A stretch of DNA of 64,000 nucleotides, from contig NZ_JARZAJ010000029.1 of the NCBI RefSeq assembly GCF_029892105.1, positions 27,910-91,909 of the forward strand. Reading direction: 5' to 3'. The stretch comes from Kitasatospora sp. GP82. GTDB lineage: Bacteria > Actinomycetota > Actinomycetes > Streptomycetales > Streptomycetaceae. A program made the position numbers and the translations under genes. The notes beneath the pieces are model-generated. The model searched no databases. It saw only the letters and a program-made list of their open reading frames with translations, and was not told where the DNA came from. Positions 8,214-17,297 of the stretch are shown in pieces. The stretch's first letter is position 1, and each line of letters begins with the position of its first letter.

Positions 8214-11200
8214 TCGAGCGGCATCTCGGCGCCGTCCTGGCACGGCATCCAGAACGGACCGCGATCGTCTGTGGCGACGTGCGGATCGGCTACCGGGAGC
8301 TCGGCCGGCGGATCGCCGGACTGCGCACCGGCCTGCACGGCATCGGCGTGGCACCGGGTGATCTCGTCCTGCTGGCCCTGCCCAACTGCCCGGAGTTCGT
8401 GATCACGTACTTCGCCACCGCCGGGCTCGGTGCCGCAGTGCTGGCCGTGGACCCGCGGTCGACGGAGCACGAGCTCCGCTCCCGCCTGGCCGGCGGCCGG
8501 CCGGCCGCCGTCGTCACCACCGCCGGCCTGGCGCCGGTCCTGGCACGGCTGGCCGGCGCGCTGGAGCCGGCACCCGAAGTGGTCGTGGTGGGTGGCGGGT
8601 CCGGCTCCCACCACGCCTTCGACGACCTCGTCCGGGACGGGACGCCGGTGCCCATGCACCCGGCACAGGCCGACGATCCCTGGGTCCACACCTACTCCTC
8701 GGGCTCCACCGGCGAGCCGCGGCGGATCTGCCGCAGCCAGGCCAACCAGGTGGCGGAGGCCACCCAGATCATCACCAGCGCGGCGATCACTACGGACGAC
8801 GTGGTGCTGTGCCCCGTGCCGCTCTTCCATGCACTCGGGCAGTTCTGTTGCCTCATCGTGTCCGTCCTGGCCGGGGCGACGCTGGTGCTGCTGGAACCGC
8901 GGGACGAGGACGCCCGGGAGGGCGCCGGCCGGCTCGACCCCGAGGCCGTGCTGTCGCTGATCGAGGAGCACCGGGTCACGGTCTTCCCATCCGTGCCCTA
9001 CATCCTGGGCGCGCTCGCCGACTGGCCGGCCGACCGGGCCGCCGACCTCTCCTCGGTGCGGCTGTGCCTCTCCGGCAGCAACTTCCTGCCACAGACGGTT
9101 CGCGAGCGGTTCCAGGATCGCTTCGCGGTGCCGGTCCGGCAGACCTACGGCAGCTCCGAGGCCGGAAGCGTGGCGTGGGACTGCGACCCCGACGAGGTGG
9201 TACCGGAGTCCGTCGGGCGCCCGCTGGCCGGAGTGACGGTCGAGATCCTGGACGAGAACGGCGAGGCACTGCCGGCCGGAAGCGTCGGCGAGATCGCCGT
9301 GACCGGTGGCTCGGTGATGCTGGGCGAGGCCGCGCCCGACGGGGAACTGGTCCGGGCGGACGGCCGCTATCTCACCGGCGACCTCGGCCGGCTAGGTGAG
9401 GACGGCCGGCTGTACCTGACCGGCCGTAAGCGGATCCTGGTGGACACCGGCGGGCACAAGGTCAATCCGGTGGAGGTCGAGGAGCTCCTGGAGAGCCACC
9501 CCGACGTCCGCTCCGCCGCTGTCGTCGGGGTTCCCGTCGACGGCGGCGGAGACCTCCTGGTGGCCGTGGTCGTTCCGGCGGGCGAGCCGGACGCCGAGCG
9601 ACTGCGGGCCTACTGCCGCGAGCGGCTGGCCGAGCACAAGGTGCCGAGCCGGTTCGAGTTCGCCGACGACCTGCCCCGCACGGCGCTGGGCAAGATCCGC
9701 CGAGCCGAGCTGGCGTCCCGGCTGGCAGACCTGGCGCCACCGGGGCCGGGCCCGGTCCGTCCCCCGGAGGTGTGGGACGTGGCCGATCCCGCGGCACGGG
9801 AACGGCTGATCACCGATCAGCTGCTCTGGCGTACAGCGGAGATCCTCGGCTGCGCACCCGGCGCGGTCGATCCCGAGCTTCCCCTGCGCTCACAGGGCCT
9901 GGACTCCCTCGGTGCGCTGCGGCTGAAGATGGCCGTCCAGGACGACCTGCGGCGCGTGGTCGGGCTCCCCGAGCTGCTCGGAGCGGCATCCGCGGGTTCG
10001 CTGGCCCGCCGACTGGCCCAGGAGCCCGAGGAGGCGGTGGAACCGCTCGTCGCCCAGGGCGTTTTGACCGGCGAATTCCCGCTCTCCCACAATCAGTTGT
10101 CCATCTGGCACGCGGACCAGATCGCACCGGAGAACGCTGCTTACAACCAGAGCTTCGCCGCCCGGATCACCTCCCGGTGTGATCCGCAGGTCCTGCGCCG
10201 CAGCTTCCAGGCCCTGGTGGACCGGCATCCGGTGCTGCGCACCACCTTCGGCGTGCGGGCCGGCGGCCCCTTCCAACGGGTCGCCGGCCCGGGAGCGGTC
10301 GACTTCGCCGTGGTGGAGGTGCCGGAGAAGTGGGCGGACCGCTCGGCGGAGCTGAGCGCGGAGGCCTTCCGGCCGTTCGACCTGACGCAGGAACCGCCGC
10401 TGCGGGTCCGCCTGTACCTCGGTGCGGCGGACGGCCCGGTCCTCTTGGTCACGCTGCACCACATTGCCACCGACTTCTGGTCGATGGTGGCCATGCTGCG
10501 GGAGCTGGAGGCCGTCCACGCCGCCGAGGCGGCCGGCGCGGAGCTCTACCGCCCCGCGCCCCGCCACGCGTACACCGACTACGTCCGCTGGCAGGCCGAG
10601 GCCGTGGCCGGACCTGCCGGGCGGCGGGACTGGGAGTACTGGCGCACCAGGCTCTCCCCGCGGCCGCCGGCGCTCGAACTGCCGGTGGACGGACCGCGCC
10701 CCGTGGTGCAGTCCCAGCGCGGCTCGACCTTCTTCCAGGAGCTGGGCACCGCCCGGGTGCAGGCCCTCCAGGAGTTCGCCCGGGCCCGGGGCTGCACCGT
10801 CTACACGGTGCTGCTGGCCGTATTCCAGGTGTTCCTGCACGGCATGACCGCGGAGCGGGACATCGCGGTGGCCGCCATCACGACCAATCGCCAGCGTTCC
10901 GAATTCCGCGACGTGCTCGGCTACTTCGTCAATCCGGTGGTCTGCCGGACCCAGCTCGATCCGGAGCGGTCGTTCACCGAGCTGCTGGAGACCGTACGGC
11001 ACGAGCTGCACCAGGGGCTGGACCACCAGCTGCTGCCGTTCGAGACGCTCGTCGAGCGGCTCGACCTCAAACGCGACCGCAGCCGTGCCCCGCTGGTCGA
11101 GGTCGCCTTCGGACAGAACAAGGCCCAGGACGCCGGGCTGCTCGCACTGAGCCGCTTCCTGACCGGCGGCAGCGGTCACGAACTCCGGCTCGGCGCCCTG

Positions 11201-14200
11201 GTCATGGAGTCGATCGAGCTGCACCAGCGAGGCGTGGTGTACGACTTCTCCGGCGCGGTGTACGAGGCGGCGGACTCGGTCTCGATCGCCTGGGAGTACA
11301 ACTCCGACCTGTTCCGGCCGTCGACCGTCGAGCGGATGGCGGACCAGTACGGAGACCTGCTGTCGCGGCTCCTGGAGCGTCCGGGGCACCCGGTCGGCGG
11401 GATTGAGGCCGTCGGCGGCGAGATCCGCCGCACCCTGCTTGACGCCTCACGCGGCAGCGCTGCGGCCCACCCGGCGGACACCCTCGTCCAGGTGATCCGC
11501 CGAGAGGCCGGCCTACGGCCGGACCGGATGGCGGTGGTCGCGCAGGACGCCGAACTGACCTACCGGCAGGTGTGGGAGCGGGCGGCCCGGCTGGCGGCCG
11601 CGCTGCGGGCCGCCGGGCTGCGCGCAGGCGACCGGGCGGTGCTCTGGCTGCCGTGCTCCTCGGAGCTGGCCGTGGCGGGGCTCGCCGTCCTCGTGGCCGG
11701 GGGAGTCTGCGACGCACTGCCGTTCGACACCGATGTGCGGGAGCTGCGGGCGGTACTGGCCGAGGACGACGTCCGGGTGCTGGTCACCACCGCCTCCGGC
11801 CAGAGCCGGGTCGGCGCGGTGGACCGTGCGGTGCTCCGACTCGGCGAATACGTGCCGGCCGCGGCGCAGGACGCTCCCGCCGCGGCCGTCGGACCCGAGG
11901 ACGGCGCCCTCGTCCTGCGCAGCTCGGGCGTGACCGGTCGGCCGACCGCGTACGTGCACACGCACCGGGCCCTCACCACCTGGGCGACCTGGCTCGCCGG
12001 GCTCCGGACCGGGCCGGGCGGATCGCTGGTGCACGGCGGCCTTCGGCCCGACCGGATGCTGGCCCGGCTGCTCGGCGCACTGGCCGGAGGCGGCACCGCC
12101 GTTCTGACCGACGCCGGGGCCGACCCCGCGGGCCTCGTCCGACTGCTCACAGGCGGTCGCCGGCTGGGCCTGGTCGAGGTGACCGCCGCCGAACTGGCCG
12201 GTCTGCTCGCCGCGCTGGCCGAGGCGGGCCGCCGACCTTCGGTGGACACCCTGCTGGTGTCCGGCGACGCGCTGCCCGGTGACCTGGTACGGCGATGGCG
12301 GCAACTGGCCGGTCCGGCGCGCGTGGTGCACAGCTACGGCGGGGCCGACACCGCCCTCGCGGTCTCCGCCCACGAGGTGCCCCAGCAGCTCGCCGCAGAG
12401 CGCCCGGTGTCCAGCGGGCGGCCGGTCGGCGCGGCGGTGCGTTATGTGCTGGACGCGGCCGGCCGGCTCGCCCCGGTGGGCGTGCCCGGGGAGATCTGCG
12501 TGGACGCGGACGTGCTGGCCCGGCCCTTGCACGGTGCGGGCCGGACCGCGGAACACTGGTTCCCCGATCCCGACGCCGAGCGCCCCGGAGCACGGCTCTA
12601 CCGGACCGGCGACCTCGGCTGGTACCTGCCCGACGGTGAGGTGGTGGCGGCCGGGCGCGTGGGCGACGTGGTCGAGCTGCGCGGATACCGGATCGCCCTG
12701 CCCGCCGTGGAAGCGGAACTGCTCCGCCTTCCCGCCGTCGTGGGCGCCCGCGCGATGACGGTGGGCGAGGAGGACCGCAGGCTGGTGGCCTATGTCGCGC
12801 TGGACCCCGCGGCGGCGGCTCCGACGGCGGCCGAGCTGCGCGAGGTACTCCGGGCCGTCCTGCCGGAGTACCAGCTGCCGGCCGAGATCGTCCCGGTCGG
12901 CCACCTTCCGGCGGCCGGCAACGGGAAGACGGACCGCAGCGGCCCGCCGGCTTCGGCGCCCGGCCCGGCGACGGCCGAGCCCGGGATCGCGCCACCCGCC
13001 GAGGTGCTGTCCCCGATGGAAGCCAGGCTCGCCGCGATCTGGTCCGAGGTCCTCGACGTCGCACACGTCCGGCCGCAGGACGACTACTTCGACCTCGACG
13101 GCGACTCGATCACCAGCATGCGGATCGTCTCGCTGGCCGCCGAGCACGGCATCAGGATCACTCCTCGTCAGGTCTTCACCCATCCGACGCTGCGGGAACT
13201 CGCCGCGGTGGCCGAGGAGACCCGTCGGCCAGAGCCCGCCGAGCCACCCCGGGCAGAGCCGGACCGGGCGGCCGCCGACGTCCCGCTCGCGCCGGTGCAG
13301 CGATGGTTCCTGGAGCAGGAGCTCGCCCAGCGCGACCGGTGGAACCAGGCGGTGCTGCTCAGGGCCGACCGACGTCTGGACCGGGCCACGCTGCACCGGG
13401 CGCTGCGCGCGGTGGCCGACCACCACCCGGCGTTCCGCTTCCGGTACACCCGGACGGCGCAGGGCTGGCACCAGAGCGTCGACCCGGACACCGCGCCGGT
13501 GCTGATCCTGGACCACCCGGGCGGACTGCCGGAGGCGCTCGCCGCAGTGCACGCCGCGCCCGGGCTGGCGGCCGGCCCGGTGCTCGTCGCGGCCGTCCTT
13601 GCGGACGATTCGGCGGACGGCCACCGGGTGCTACTGGCGGCCCACCACCTCGTCGTGGACTTCGTCTCCTGGCAGATCGTCATCGAGGACCTGACCCGGG
13701 CTTGCGAACAGCTGCTGGCCGGACAGCAGCCCCGGCTGCGTCCCGCCGCCACCCCGTTCGCGGAGTGGACCCGGCTGTTGCACCGGTACGCCGACTCGCC
13801 GGAGGTGACGGAACAGCTCGGGTACTGGACCACCGCCTGCGCCGGTCTTGACGAGCCGCCGGCCCTGCCCTCGGCCGAGCGCGACAGCCGCACCGGTTCG
13901 GCCACGCTCCCGGCCGCGCGGACGGCCGCGCTGCTTGCGGCCACGGACCGGCGGGAGCCCGGGCACCGGATCCAGGACGTCCTGCTGGCGGCCGTGCTGC
14001 ACGCGCTGGCCGGATGGACCGGACGGCGCCGGGTGCGGGCGGACGTCGAGGGCCACGGTCGCGAGGAGTTCATCGACGGCGTCGATCTCACCCGGACGGT
14101 CGGCTGGTTCACCACGATGCACCCGCTGGTGCTCGACCTCGGGCCCGACGATGATCCCGCCCGCGCCTACCGGGCCGCGCGCGCGGCCCTGCGGGCGGTG

Positions 14201-14653
14201 CCCTCCGGCGGCGTGGGGTACGGGCTGCTCCGCTACGCCTCGAGTGACCCCGCGATGCGCCAGCGCATGGCGGAGCTCCCGCAGTCCACGGTGAACTTCA
14301 ACTACCTGGGCCGGATGGGCCGGCTCGTCGACGGCGGTGCGCGGACGGTGCCCGACGGGCAGTTGTTCGAGCCGCTGCCGCTGGACGCCGCCGGCGACCG
14401 CGGACCGGCCAACCGCCGGCCCTACTCGCTGGAGGTCAGCGCACTGCTGGCCGACGACGGGCTGTCGCTCCGGGTGCGGCACAGCGCCACGGAGTACCGG
14501 CCGTCGCAGATCGAAGAGTTCCTAGGCCTGGTACTCGACGGTGTGTCGGCCATCGTGGCCGACATCGAGGCTGGCCACGCTCATCAACTCGCAGGAGGTA
14601 GGAATGTCATCCGGTTCGTCCGACCCGGCACCGGACACCGTCGTTGTCCGTGA
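8210..14653 (+). CDS. NRPS: acyl-ligase-type A1 - T1 - C - degenerate A2 - T2 - E
   Basis: A 2147-residue synthetase. A1 (about 1-510) is closer to aryl/acyl-CoA ligases than to amino-acid A domains: S-S-G-S-T-G-E-P-R-R, P-L-F-H-A-L-G, Y-G-S-S-E-A-G and the C-terminal lysine of L-G-K-I-R. T1 has Ser565 (G-L-D-S-L). The C domain (about 620-1050) has HHIATDF with His750. A2 (about 1085-1540) is unusual: its A3 loop reads R-S-S-G-V-T-G-R-P-T-A without lysine and A5 reads S-Y-G-G-A-D, although G-N-G-K-T-D-R is kept. T2 has Ser1633 (D-G-D-S-I-T-S). The last domain is epimerase type: HHLVVDFVSW from His1812, E-G-H-G-R-E-E and F-N-Y-L-G-R. There is no thioesterase. The 3' end overlaps the next gene by 50 bp. 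Prediction: an aryl or acyl starter is joined to one residue that is then epimerised. Confidence 0.92.
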   Translation: MIERHLGAVLARHPERTAIVCGDVRIGYRELGRRIAGLRTGLHGIGVAPGDLVLLALPNCPEFVITYFATAGLGAAVLAVDPRSTEHELRSRLAGGRPAAVVTTAGLAPVLARLAGALEPAPEVVVVGGGSGSHHAFDDLVRDGTPVPMHPAQADDPWVHTYSSGSTGEPRRICRSQANQVAEATQIITSAAITTDDVVLCPVPLFHALGQFCCLIVSVLAGATLVLLEPRDEDAREGAGRLDPEAVLSLIEEHRVTVFPSVPYILGALADWPADRAADLSSVRLCLSGSNFLPQTVRERFQDRFAVPVRQTYGSSEAGSVAWDCDPDEVVPESVGRPLAGVTVEILDENGEALPAGSVGEIAVTGGSVMLGEAAPDGELVRADGRYLTGDLGRLGEDGRLYLTGRKRILVDTGGHKVNPVEVEELLESHPDVRSAAVVGVPVDGGGDLLVAVVVPAGEPDAERLRAYCRERLAEHKVPSRFEFADDLPRTALGKIRRAELASRLADLAPPGPGPVRPPEVWDVADPAARERLITDQLLWRTAEILGCAPGAVDPELPLRSQGLDSLGALRLKMAVQDDLRRVVGLPELLGAASAGSLARRLAQEPEEAVEPLVAQGVLTGEFPLSHNQLSIWHADQIAPENAAYNQSFAARITSRCDPQVLRRSFQALVDRHPVLRTTFGVRAGGPFQRVAGPGAVDFAVVEVPEKWADRSAELSAEAFRPFDLTQEPPLRVRLYLGAADGPVLLVTLHHIATDFWSMVAMLRELEAVHAAEAAGAELYRPAPRHAYTDYVRWQAEAVAGPAGRRDWEYWRTRLSPRPPALELPVDGPRPVVQSQRGSTFFQELGTARVQALQEFARARGCTVYTVLLAVFQVFLHGMTAERDIAVAAITTNRQRSEFRDVLGYFVNPVVCRTQLDPERSFTELLETVRHELHQGLDHQLLPFETLVERLDLKRDRSRAPLVEVAFGQNKAQDAGLLALSRFLTGGSGHELRLGALVMESIELHQRGVVYDFSGAVYEAADSVSIAWEYNSDLFRPSTVERMADQYGDLLSRLLERPGHPVGGIEAVGGEIRRTLLDASRGSAAAHPADTLVQVIRREAGLRPDRMAVVAQDAELTYRQVWERAARLAAALRAAGLRAGDRAVLWLPCSSELAVAGLAVLVAGGVCDALPFDTDVRELRAVLAEDDVRVLVTTASGQSRVGAVDRAVLRLGEYVPAAAQDAPAAAVGPEDGALVLRSSGVTGRPTAYVHTHRALTTWATWLAGLRTGPGGSLVHGGLRPDRMLARLLGALAGGGTAVLTDAGADPAGLVRLLTGGRRLGLVEVTAAELAGLLAALAEAGRRPSVDTLLVSGDALPGDLVRRWRQLAGPARVVHSYGGADTALAVSAHEVPQQLAAERPVSSGRPVGAAVRYVLDAAGRLAPVGVPGEICVDADVLARPLHGAGRTAEHWFPDPDAERPGARLYRTGDLGWYLPDGEVVAAGRVGDVVELRGYRIALPAVEAELLRLPAVVGARAMTVGEEDRRLVAYVALDPAAAAPTAAELREVLRAVLPEYQLPAEIVPVGHLPAAGNGKTDRSGPPASAPGPATAEPGIAPPAEVLSPMEARLAAIWSEVLDVAHVRPQDDYFDLDGDSITSMRIVSLAAEHGIRITPRQVFTHPTLRELAAVAEETRRPEPAEPPRAEPDRAAADVPLAPVQRWFLEQELAQRDRWNQAVLLRADRRLDRATLHRALRAVADHHPAFRFRYTRTAQGWHQSVDPDTAPVLILDHPGGLPEALAAVHAAPGLAAGPVLVAAVLADDSADGHRVLLAAHHLVVDFVSWQIVIEDLTRACEQLLAGQQPRLRPAATPFAEWTRLLHRYADSPEVTEQLGYWTTACAGLDEPPALPSAERDSRTGSATLPAARTAALLAATDRREPGHRIQDVLLAAVLHALAGWTGRRRVRADVEGHGREEFIDGVDLTRTVGWFTTMHPLVLDLGPDDDPARAYRAARAALRAVPSGGVGYGLLRYASSDPAMRQRMAELPQSTVNFNYLGRMGRLVDGGARTVPDGQLFEPLPLDAAGDRGPANRRPYSLEVSALLADDGLSLRVRHSATEYRPSQIEEFLGLVLDGVSAIVADIEAGHAHQLAGGRNVIRFVRPGTGHRRCP

Positions 14654-14897
14654 ACTGGTCCGCGGGGCATGGGTCGTGGTGTTGGGCCATGACGACTTCG
14701 GCAACGACGACGAGTTCTTCACCGTCGGCGGTCACTCGCTGCTGGTGGCCCGCGTCATGGCACAACTCGGTCAGCAGGTCGGCGCCCGGCTGCCGCTGCG
14801 ACTGTTCTTTGACCACCCCACCGTCACCGCGCTGACAGGGGCGATCGAGGCCCGTACCGGTGGCCGGCCCGGCGAGCGGGAGGTGGACGCGCTGTGA
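14604..14897 (+). CDS. Stand-alone peptidyl carrier protein
   Basis: A 97-residue thiolation domain. Ser45 in F-F-T-V-G-G-H-S-L-L is the phosphopantetheine site and matches the classic NRPS carrier motif. ATG 14604 follows a strong GCAGGAGG site that lies inside the 3' end of the NRPS gene. The end overlaps the start of the interrupted adenylation protein by 4 bp (GTGA). It is probably the in-trans carrier charged by that adenylation protein, since the latter has no carrier domain of its own. Confidence 0.93.
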   Translation: MSSGSSDPAPDTVVVRELVRGAWVVVLGHDDFGNDDEFFTVGGHSLLVARVMAQLGQQVGARLPLRLFFDHPTVTALTGAIEARTGGRPGEREVDAL

Positions 14898-17215
14898 CGG
14901 ACGTCCGCCTGCCGAGGCCCGAGTGGAACGCCACGGCCCTGCCGTTCCGGCGGTCGGCGACCATACCGGAGCTGGTCCGGGAGGCGGCCCGTCGGCATCC
15001 CGACCGGCCAGCCCTGTCGGCGAGCGACGGCACCGTCCTGACGCATGCCGAACTCGACCGGTGGACGGACCGGTTGGCCCGGCTGCTGCACGAGCGCGGA
15101 ATCGGCCGGGGATCGTACGTGGCGCTGTTCAGCGACCGGACGCCCTGGGCCGCCGCCGCCCTGCTGGCGGTGCTCAAGTCCGGTGCCGCCTACGTGCCCA
15201 TCGACCCCGGCTGGCCCCAGGATCGGGTGCTCGGGCTGCTCGACGACCTGAAGGTCTGCTGTCTGGTGACCGGGCGGTCACGGCTCAGGACGGCGCAGGA
15301 ACTCCGCTGGGAGGCACCCTCGGTGCGCGAGGTCGTCTGCCCGGACCTCCCCTCCACGCAGACCTGGGCGGAGATCCTGGACCGGGAGATGGTCGAGGAG
15401 TTCTTCGACTTCCTGTCCGGCGAACCGGATCCGCTGGAGGCCGCCGGCTTCAACCTGCGCCGCTCGGAGCGCCCCTACCGGCCCGCCGACGTGGCGGACT
15501 ACCGGGACCACGTGGCCCGGCTCGCCCTGGAACGGGTGGGCCACGGGGCCGACATCCTGGAGGTGGGCTGCGGCTCGGGCCTGATCATGGAGGCGCTCGC
15601 CCCGACCGCGCGCCGTTACACCGCCGTGGACCCGTCAGCCGTCGCGGTGGGCAGGAACCTGCGGACAGCCGCCGACGCCGGCTTCGAGATCGAGGGCGAG
15701 GTCTGCTTCGCGCACGAGGTCGGGACCAGGGTGCAGGGCCCGTTCGACCTGGTGATCATGGCCAGCACGGTGCAGTTCCTGCCTGACATGGACTACTTCC
15801 TCGAGACGCTCGACTCGCTGCTGCCGCTGCTGCGGCCCGGCGGTGCCGTGCTGTTGGCCGACCTGATCGATCCGCGGATCGAGGACCACGCCGGGCTGCG
15901 CATCCCACCCGCGCTGCTGGACCGGCTGCCCGAGGTACTACCCGGGATCGACCGGGCCGAGGTCCGGCGTCGGCCCGCCAGCGCCTTCGCCGGCGAACTG
16001 GCCCACCGCTACGACGCGTTGTTGCACGTCACGGAGACCGGTGTGCCCTCCGCACGGGACCGGCGCGGCCGGGTGCGAACCGGTGCCGACATCGCGACCC
16101 GGCCCGCCACCCCGCTGCCCGCCGCGGTCGGTGCCGACGACATCGCGTACGCCATCTTCACCTCCGGCTCGACCGGCCGCCCCAAGGGTGTTCTGGTCCA
16201 GCACCGTCCGGTGGTCAATCTGATCGAGTGGGTCAACCGCACCTACGCGGTGGGCCCGGAGGATCGGCTGCTGGCCGTCGCGTCGTTCTGCTTCGACCTG
16301 TCCGTCTACGACATCTTCGGGGTCCTTGCGGCAGGCGGTTCGGTGCATGTCGCGGGCCAGCCGGAGATCGCCGAACCGGAGACGCTGATCGACCTGCTGG
16401 AGAGCGAGCCGGTCACGATCTGGGACTCCGCCCCGGCCGCGCTGGCGATGCTCACGCCCTTCCTGCCGTTCCGCGCAGCCCGGGGGCGGGACAGCCTGCG
16501 GCTGGTCCTGCTCAGCGGCGACTGGGTGCCGCTGTCGCTGCCCGCCGAGATTCAGGGCGCCTTTCCATCGGCTCAGGTCGTGGCACTGGGCGGAGCGACC
16601 GAATGCACCGTCTGGTCCAACCACTACCCGGTGGGCACCGTCGATCCGGCGTGGCCGAGCATTCCGTACGGCCGTCCGATGGACAACGCCCGCTACTATG
16701 TGCTCGACGCCGGTCTGGAGCCCTGCCCGATCGGGCAGGTGGGCGACCTGTACATCGCGGGGGAATGCCTGGCACTCGGCTACGCGGGCCGGCCGGGCCT
16801 GACCGCGGCCGCCTTCCGGCCGGACCCGTGGGCGCCGGGGCCGGGCGGGAGGATGTACCGGACGGGCGACCGCGCGCGCTGGCTCGAGGACGGGAACCTG
16901 GAGTTCCTCGGCAGGCTGGACGACCAGGTCAAGATCCGCGGCTACCGCATCGAGCTCGGCGAGATCCAGTACGCGGTGAACCAGTGCCCCGGGGTGCGCG
17001 CGGCCGTGGTCGTCGCGGTCGATCTGCCCGGCGGCCGCGACCTGGTCGCCTTCTACGTCGCGCCGCAGGGCTCGCCGTCTCCGGCGGAGGTCCAGGAACA
17101 CCTGCGCACCCGGCTGCCGGCCCACATGATCCCGGCCCGGATCGTCGCCGTGGACGCCTTCCCGCTGCGGGACACCGGGAAGATCGACAAGGCCGCTCTG
17201 GTCGGCGCCCTGTGA
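14894..17215 (+). CDS. Free adenylation domain interrupted by a methyltransferase (Cys-like code)
   Basis: A 773-residue A-MT-A protein. The A domain starts normally (A1-A2 to about residue 150). A SAM methyltransferase is then inserted (about 160-395; V-G-C-G-S-G near residue 224, S-T-V-Q-F-L-P). The A domain resumes at A3, F-T-S-G-S-T-G-R-P-K-G near residue 420, and ends at D-T-G-K-I-D-K. The insertion is therefore between A2 and A3, the position seen in TioN and KtzH, where side-chain methylation is known. A by-eye alignment to GrsA gives specificity residues D-L-Y-D-L-S-L-V-W-K, two conservative changes from the cysteine code D-L-Y-N-L-S-L-I-W-K. Prediction: activation and S-methylation of cysteine, loaded on the adjacent free carrier protein. 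A8 (I-R-G-Y-R-I-E-L-G-E-I) is intact. GTG 14894 overlaps the previous stop. Confidence 0.92.
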   Translation: MTDVRLPRPEWNATALPFRRSATIPELVREAARRHPDRPALSASDGTVLTHAELDRWTDRLARLLHERGIGRGSYVALFSDRTPWAAAALLAVLKSGAAYVPIDPGWPQDRVLGLLDDLKVCCLVTGRSRLRTAQELRWEAPSVREVVCPDLPSTQTWAEILDREMVEEFFDFLSGEPDPLEAAGFNLRRSERPYRPADVADYRDHVARLALERVGHGADILEVGCGSGLIMEALAPTARRYTAVDPSAVAVGRNLRTAADAGFEIEGEVCFAHEVGTRVQGPFDLVIMASTVQFLPDMDYFLETLDSLLPLLRPGGAVLLADLIDPRIEDHAGLRIPPALLDRLPEVLPGIDRAEVRRRPASAFAGELAHRYDALLHVTETGVPSARDRRGRVRTGADIATRPATPLPAAVGADDIAYAIFTSGSTGRPKGVLVQHRPVVNLIEWVNRTYAVGPEDRLLAVASFCFDLSVYDIFGVLAAGGSVHVAGQPEIAEPETLIDLLESEPVTIWDSAPAALAMLTPFLPFRAARGRDSLRLVLLSGDWVPLSLPAEIQGAFPSAQVVALGGATECTVWSNHYPVGTVDPAWPSIPYGRPMDNARYYVLDAGLEPCPIGQVGDLYIAGECLALGYAGRPGLTAAAFRPDPWAPGPGGRMYRTGDRARWLEDGNLEFLGRLDDQVKIRGYRIELGEIQYAVNQCPGVRAAVVVAVDLPGGRDLVAFYVAPQGSPSPAEVQEHLRTRLPAHMIPARIVAVDAFPLRDTGKIDKAALVGAL

Positions 17216-17240
17216 CCTGAGGAGAGGCCGCCGCGTCGTG

Positions 17241-17280
17241 CCGGGGGGGGCCGCCCGAGAGCTCGGGCGGCCTCCCCCGG
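17241..17280. terminator. Bidirectional GC hairpin between converging genes
   Basis: A near-perfect inverted repeat with stem CCGCCCGAG (17251-17259) and CTCGGGCGG (17262-17270), a 2-nt loop, and flanking G and C runs that extend the pairing. It lies 25 bp after the stop of the rightward interrupted-A gene and 18 bp after the stop of the leftward radical SAM gene. It probably terminates both transcripts. There is no long T tract, as is common in actinomycetes. Confidence 0.8.
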
Positions 17281-17297
17281 CGGTCTGTCCGGCCGGT

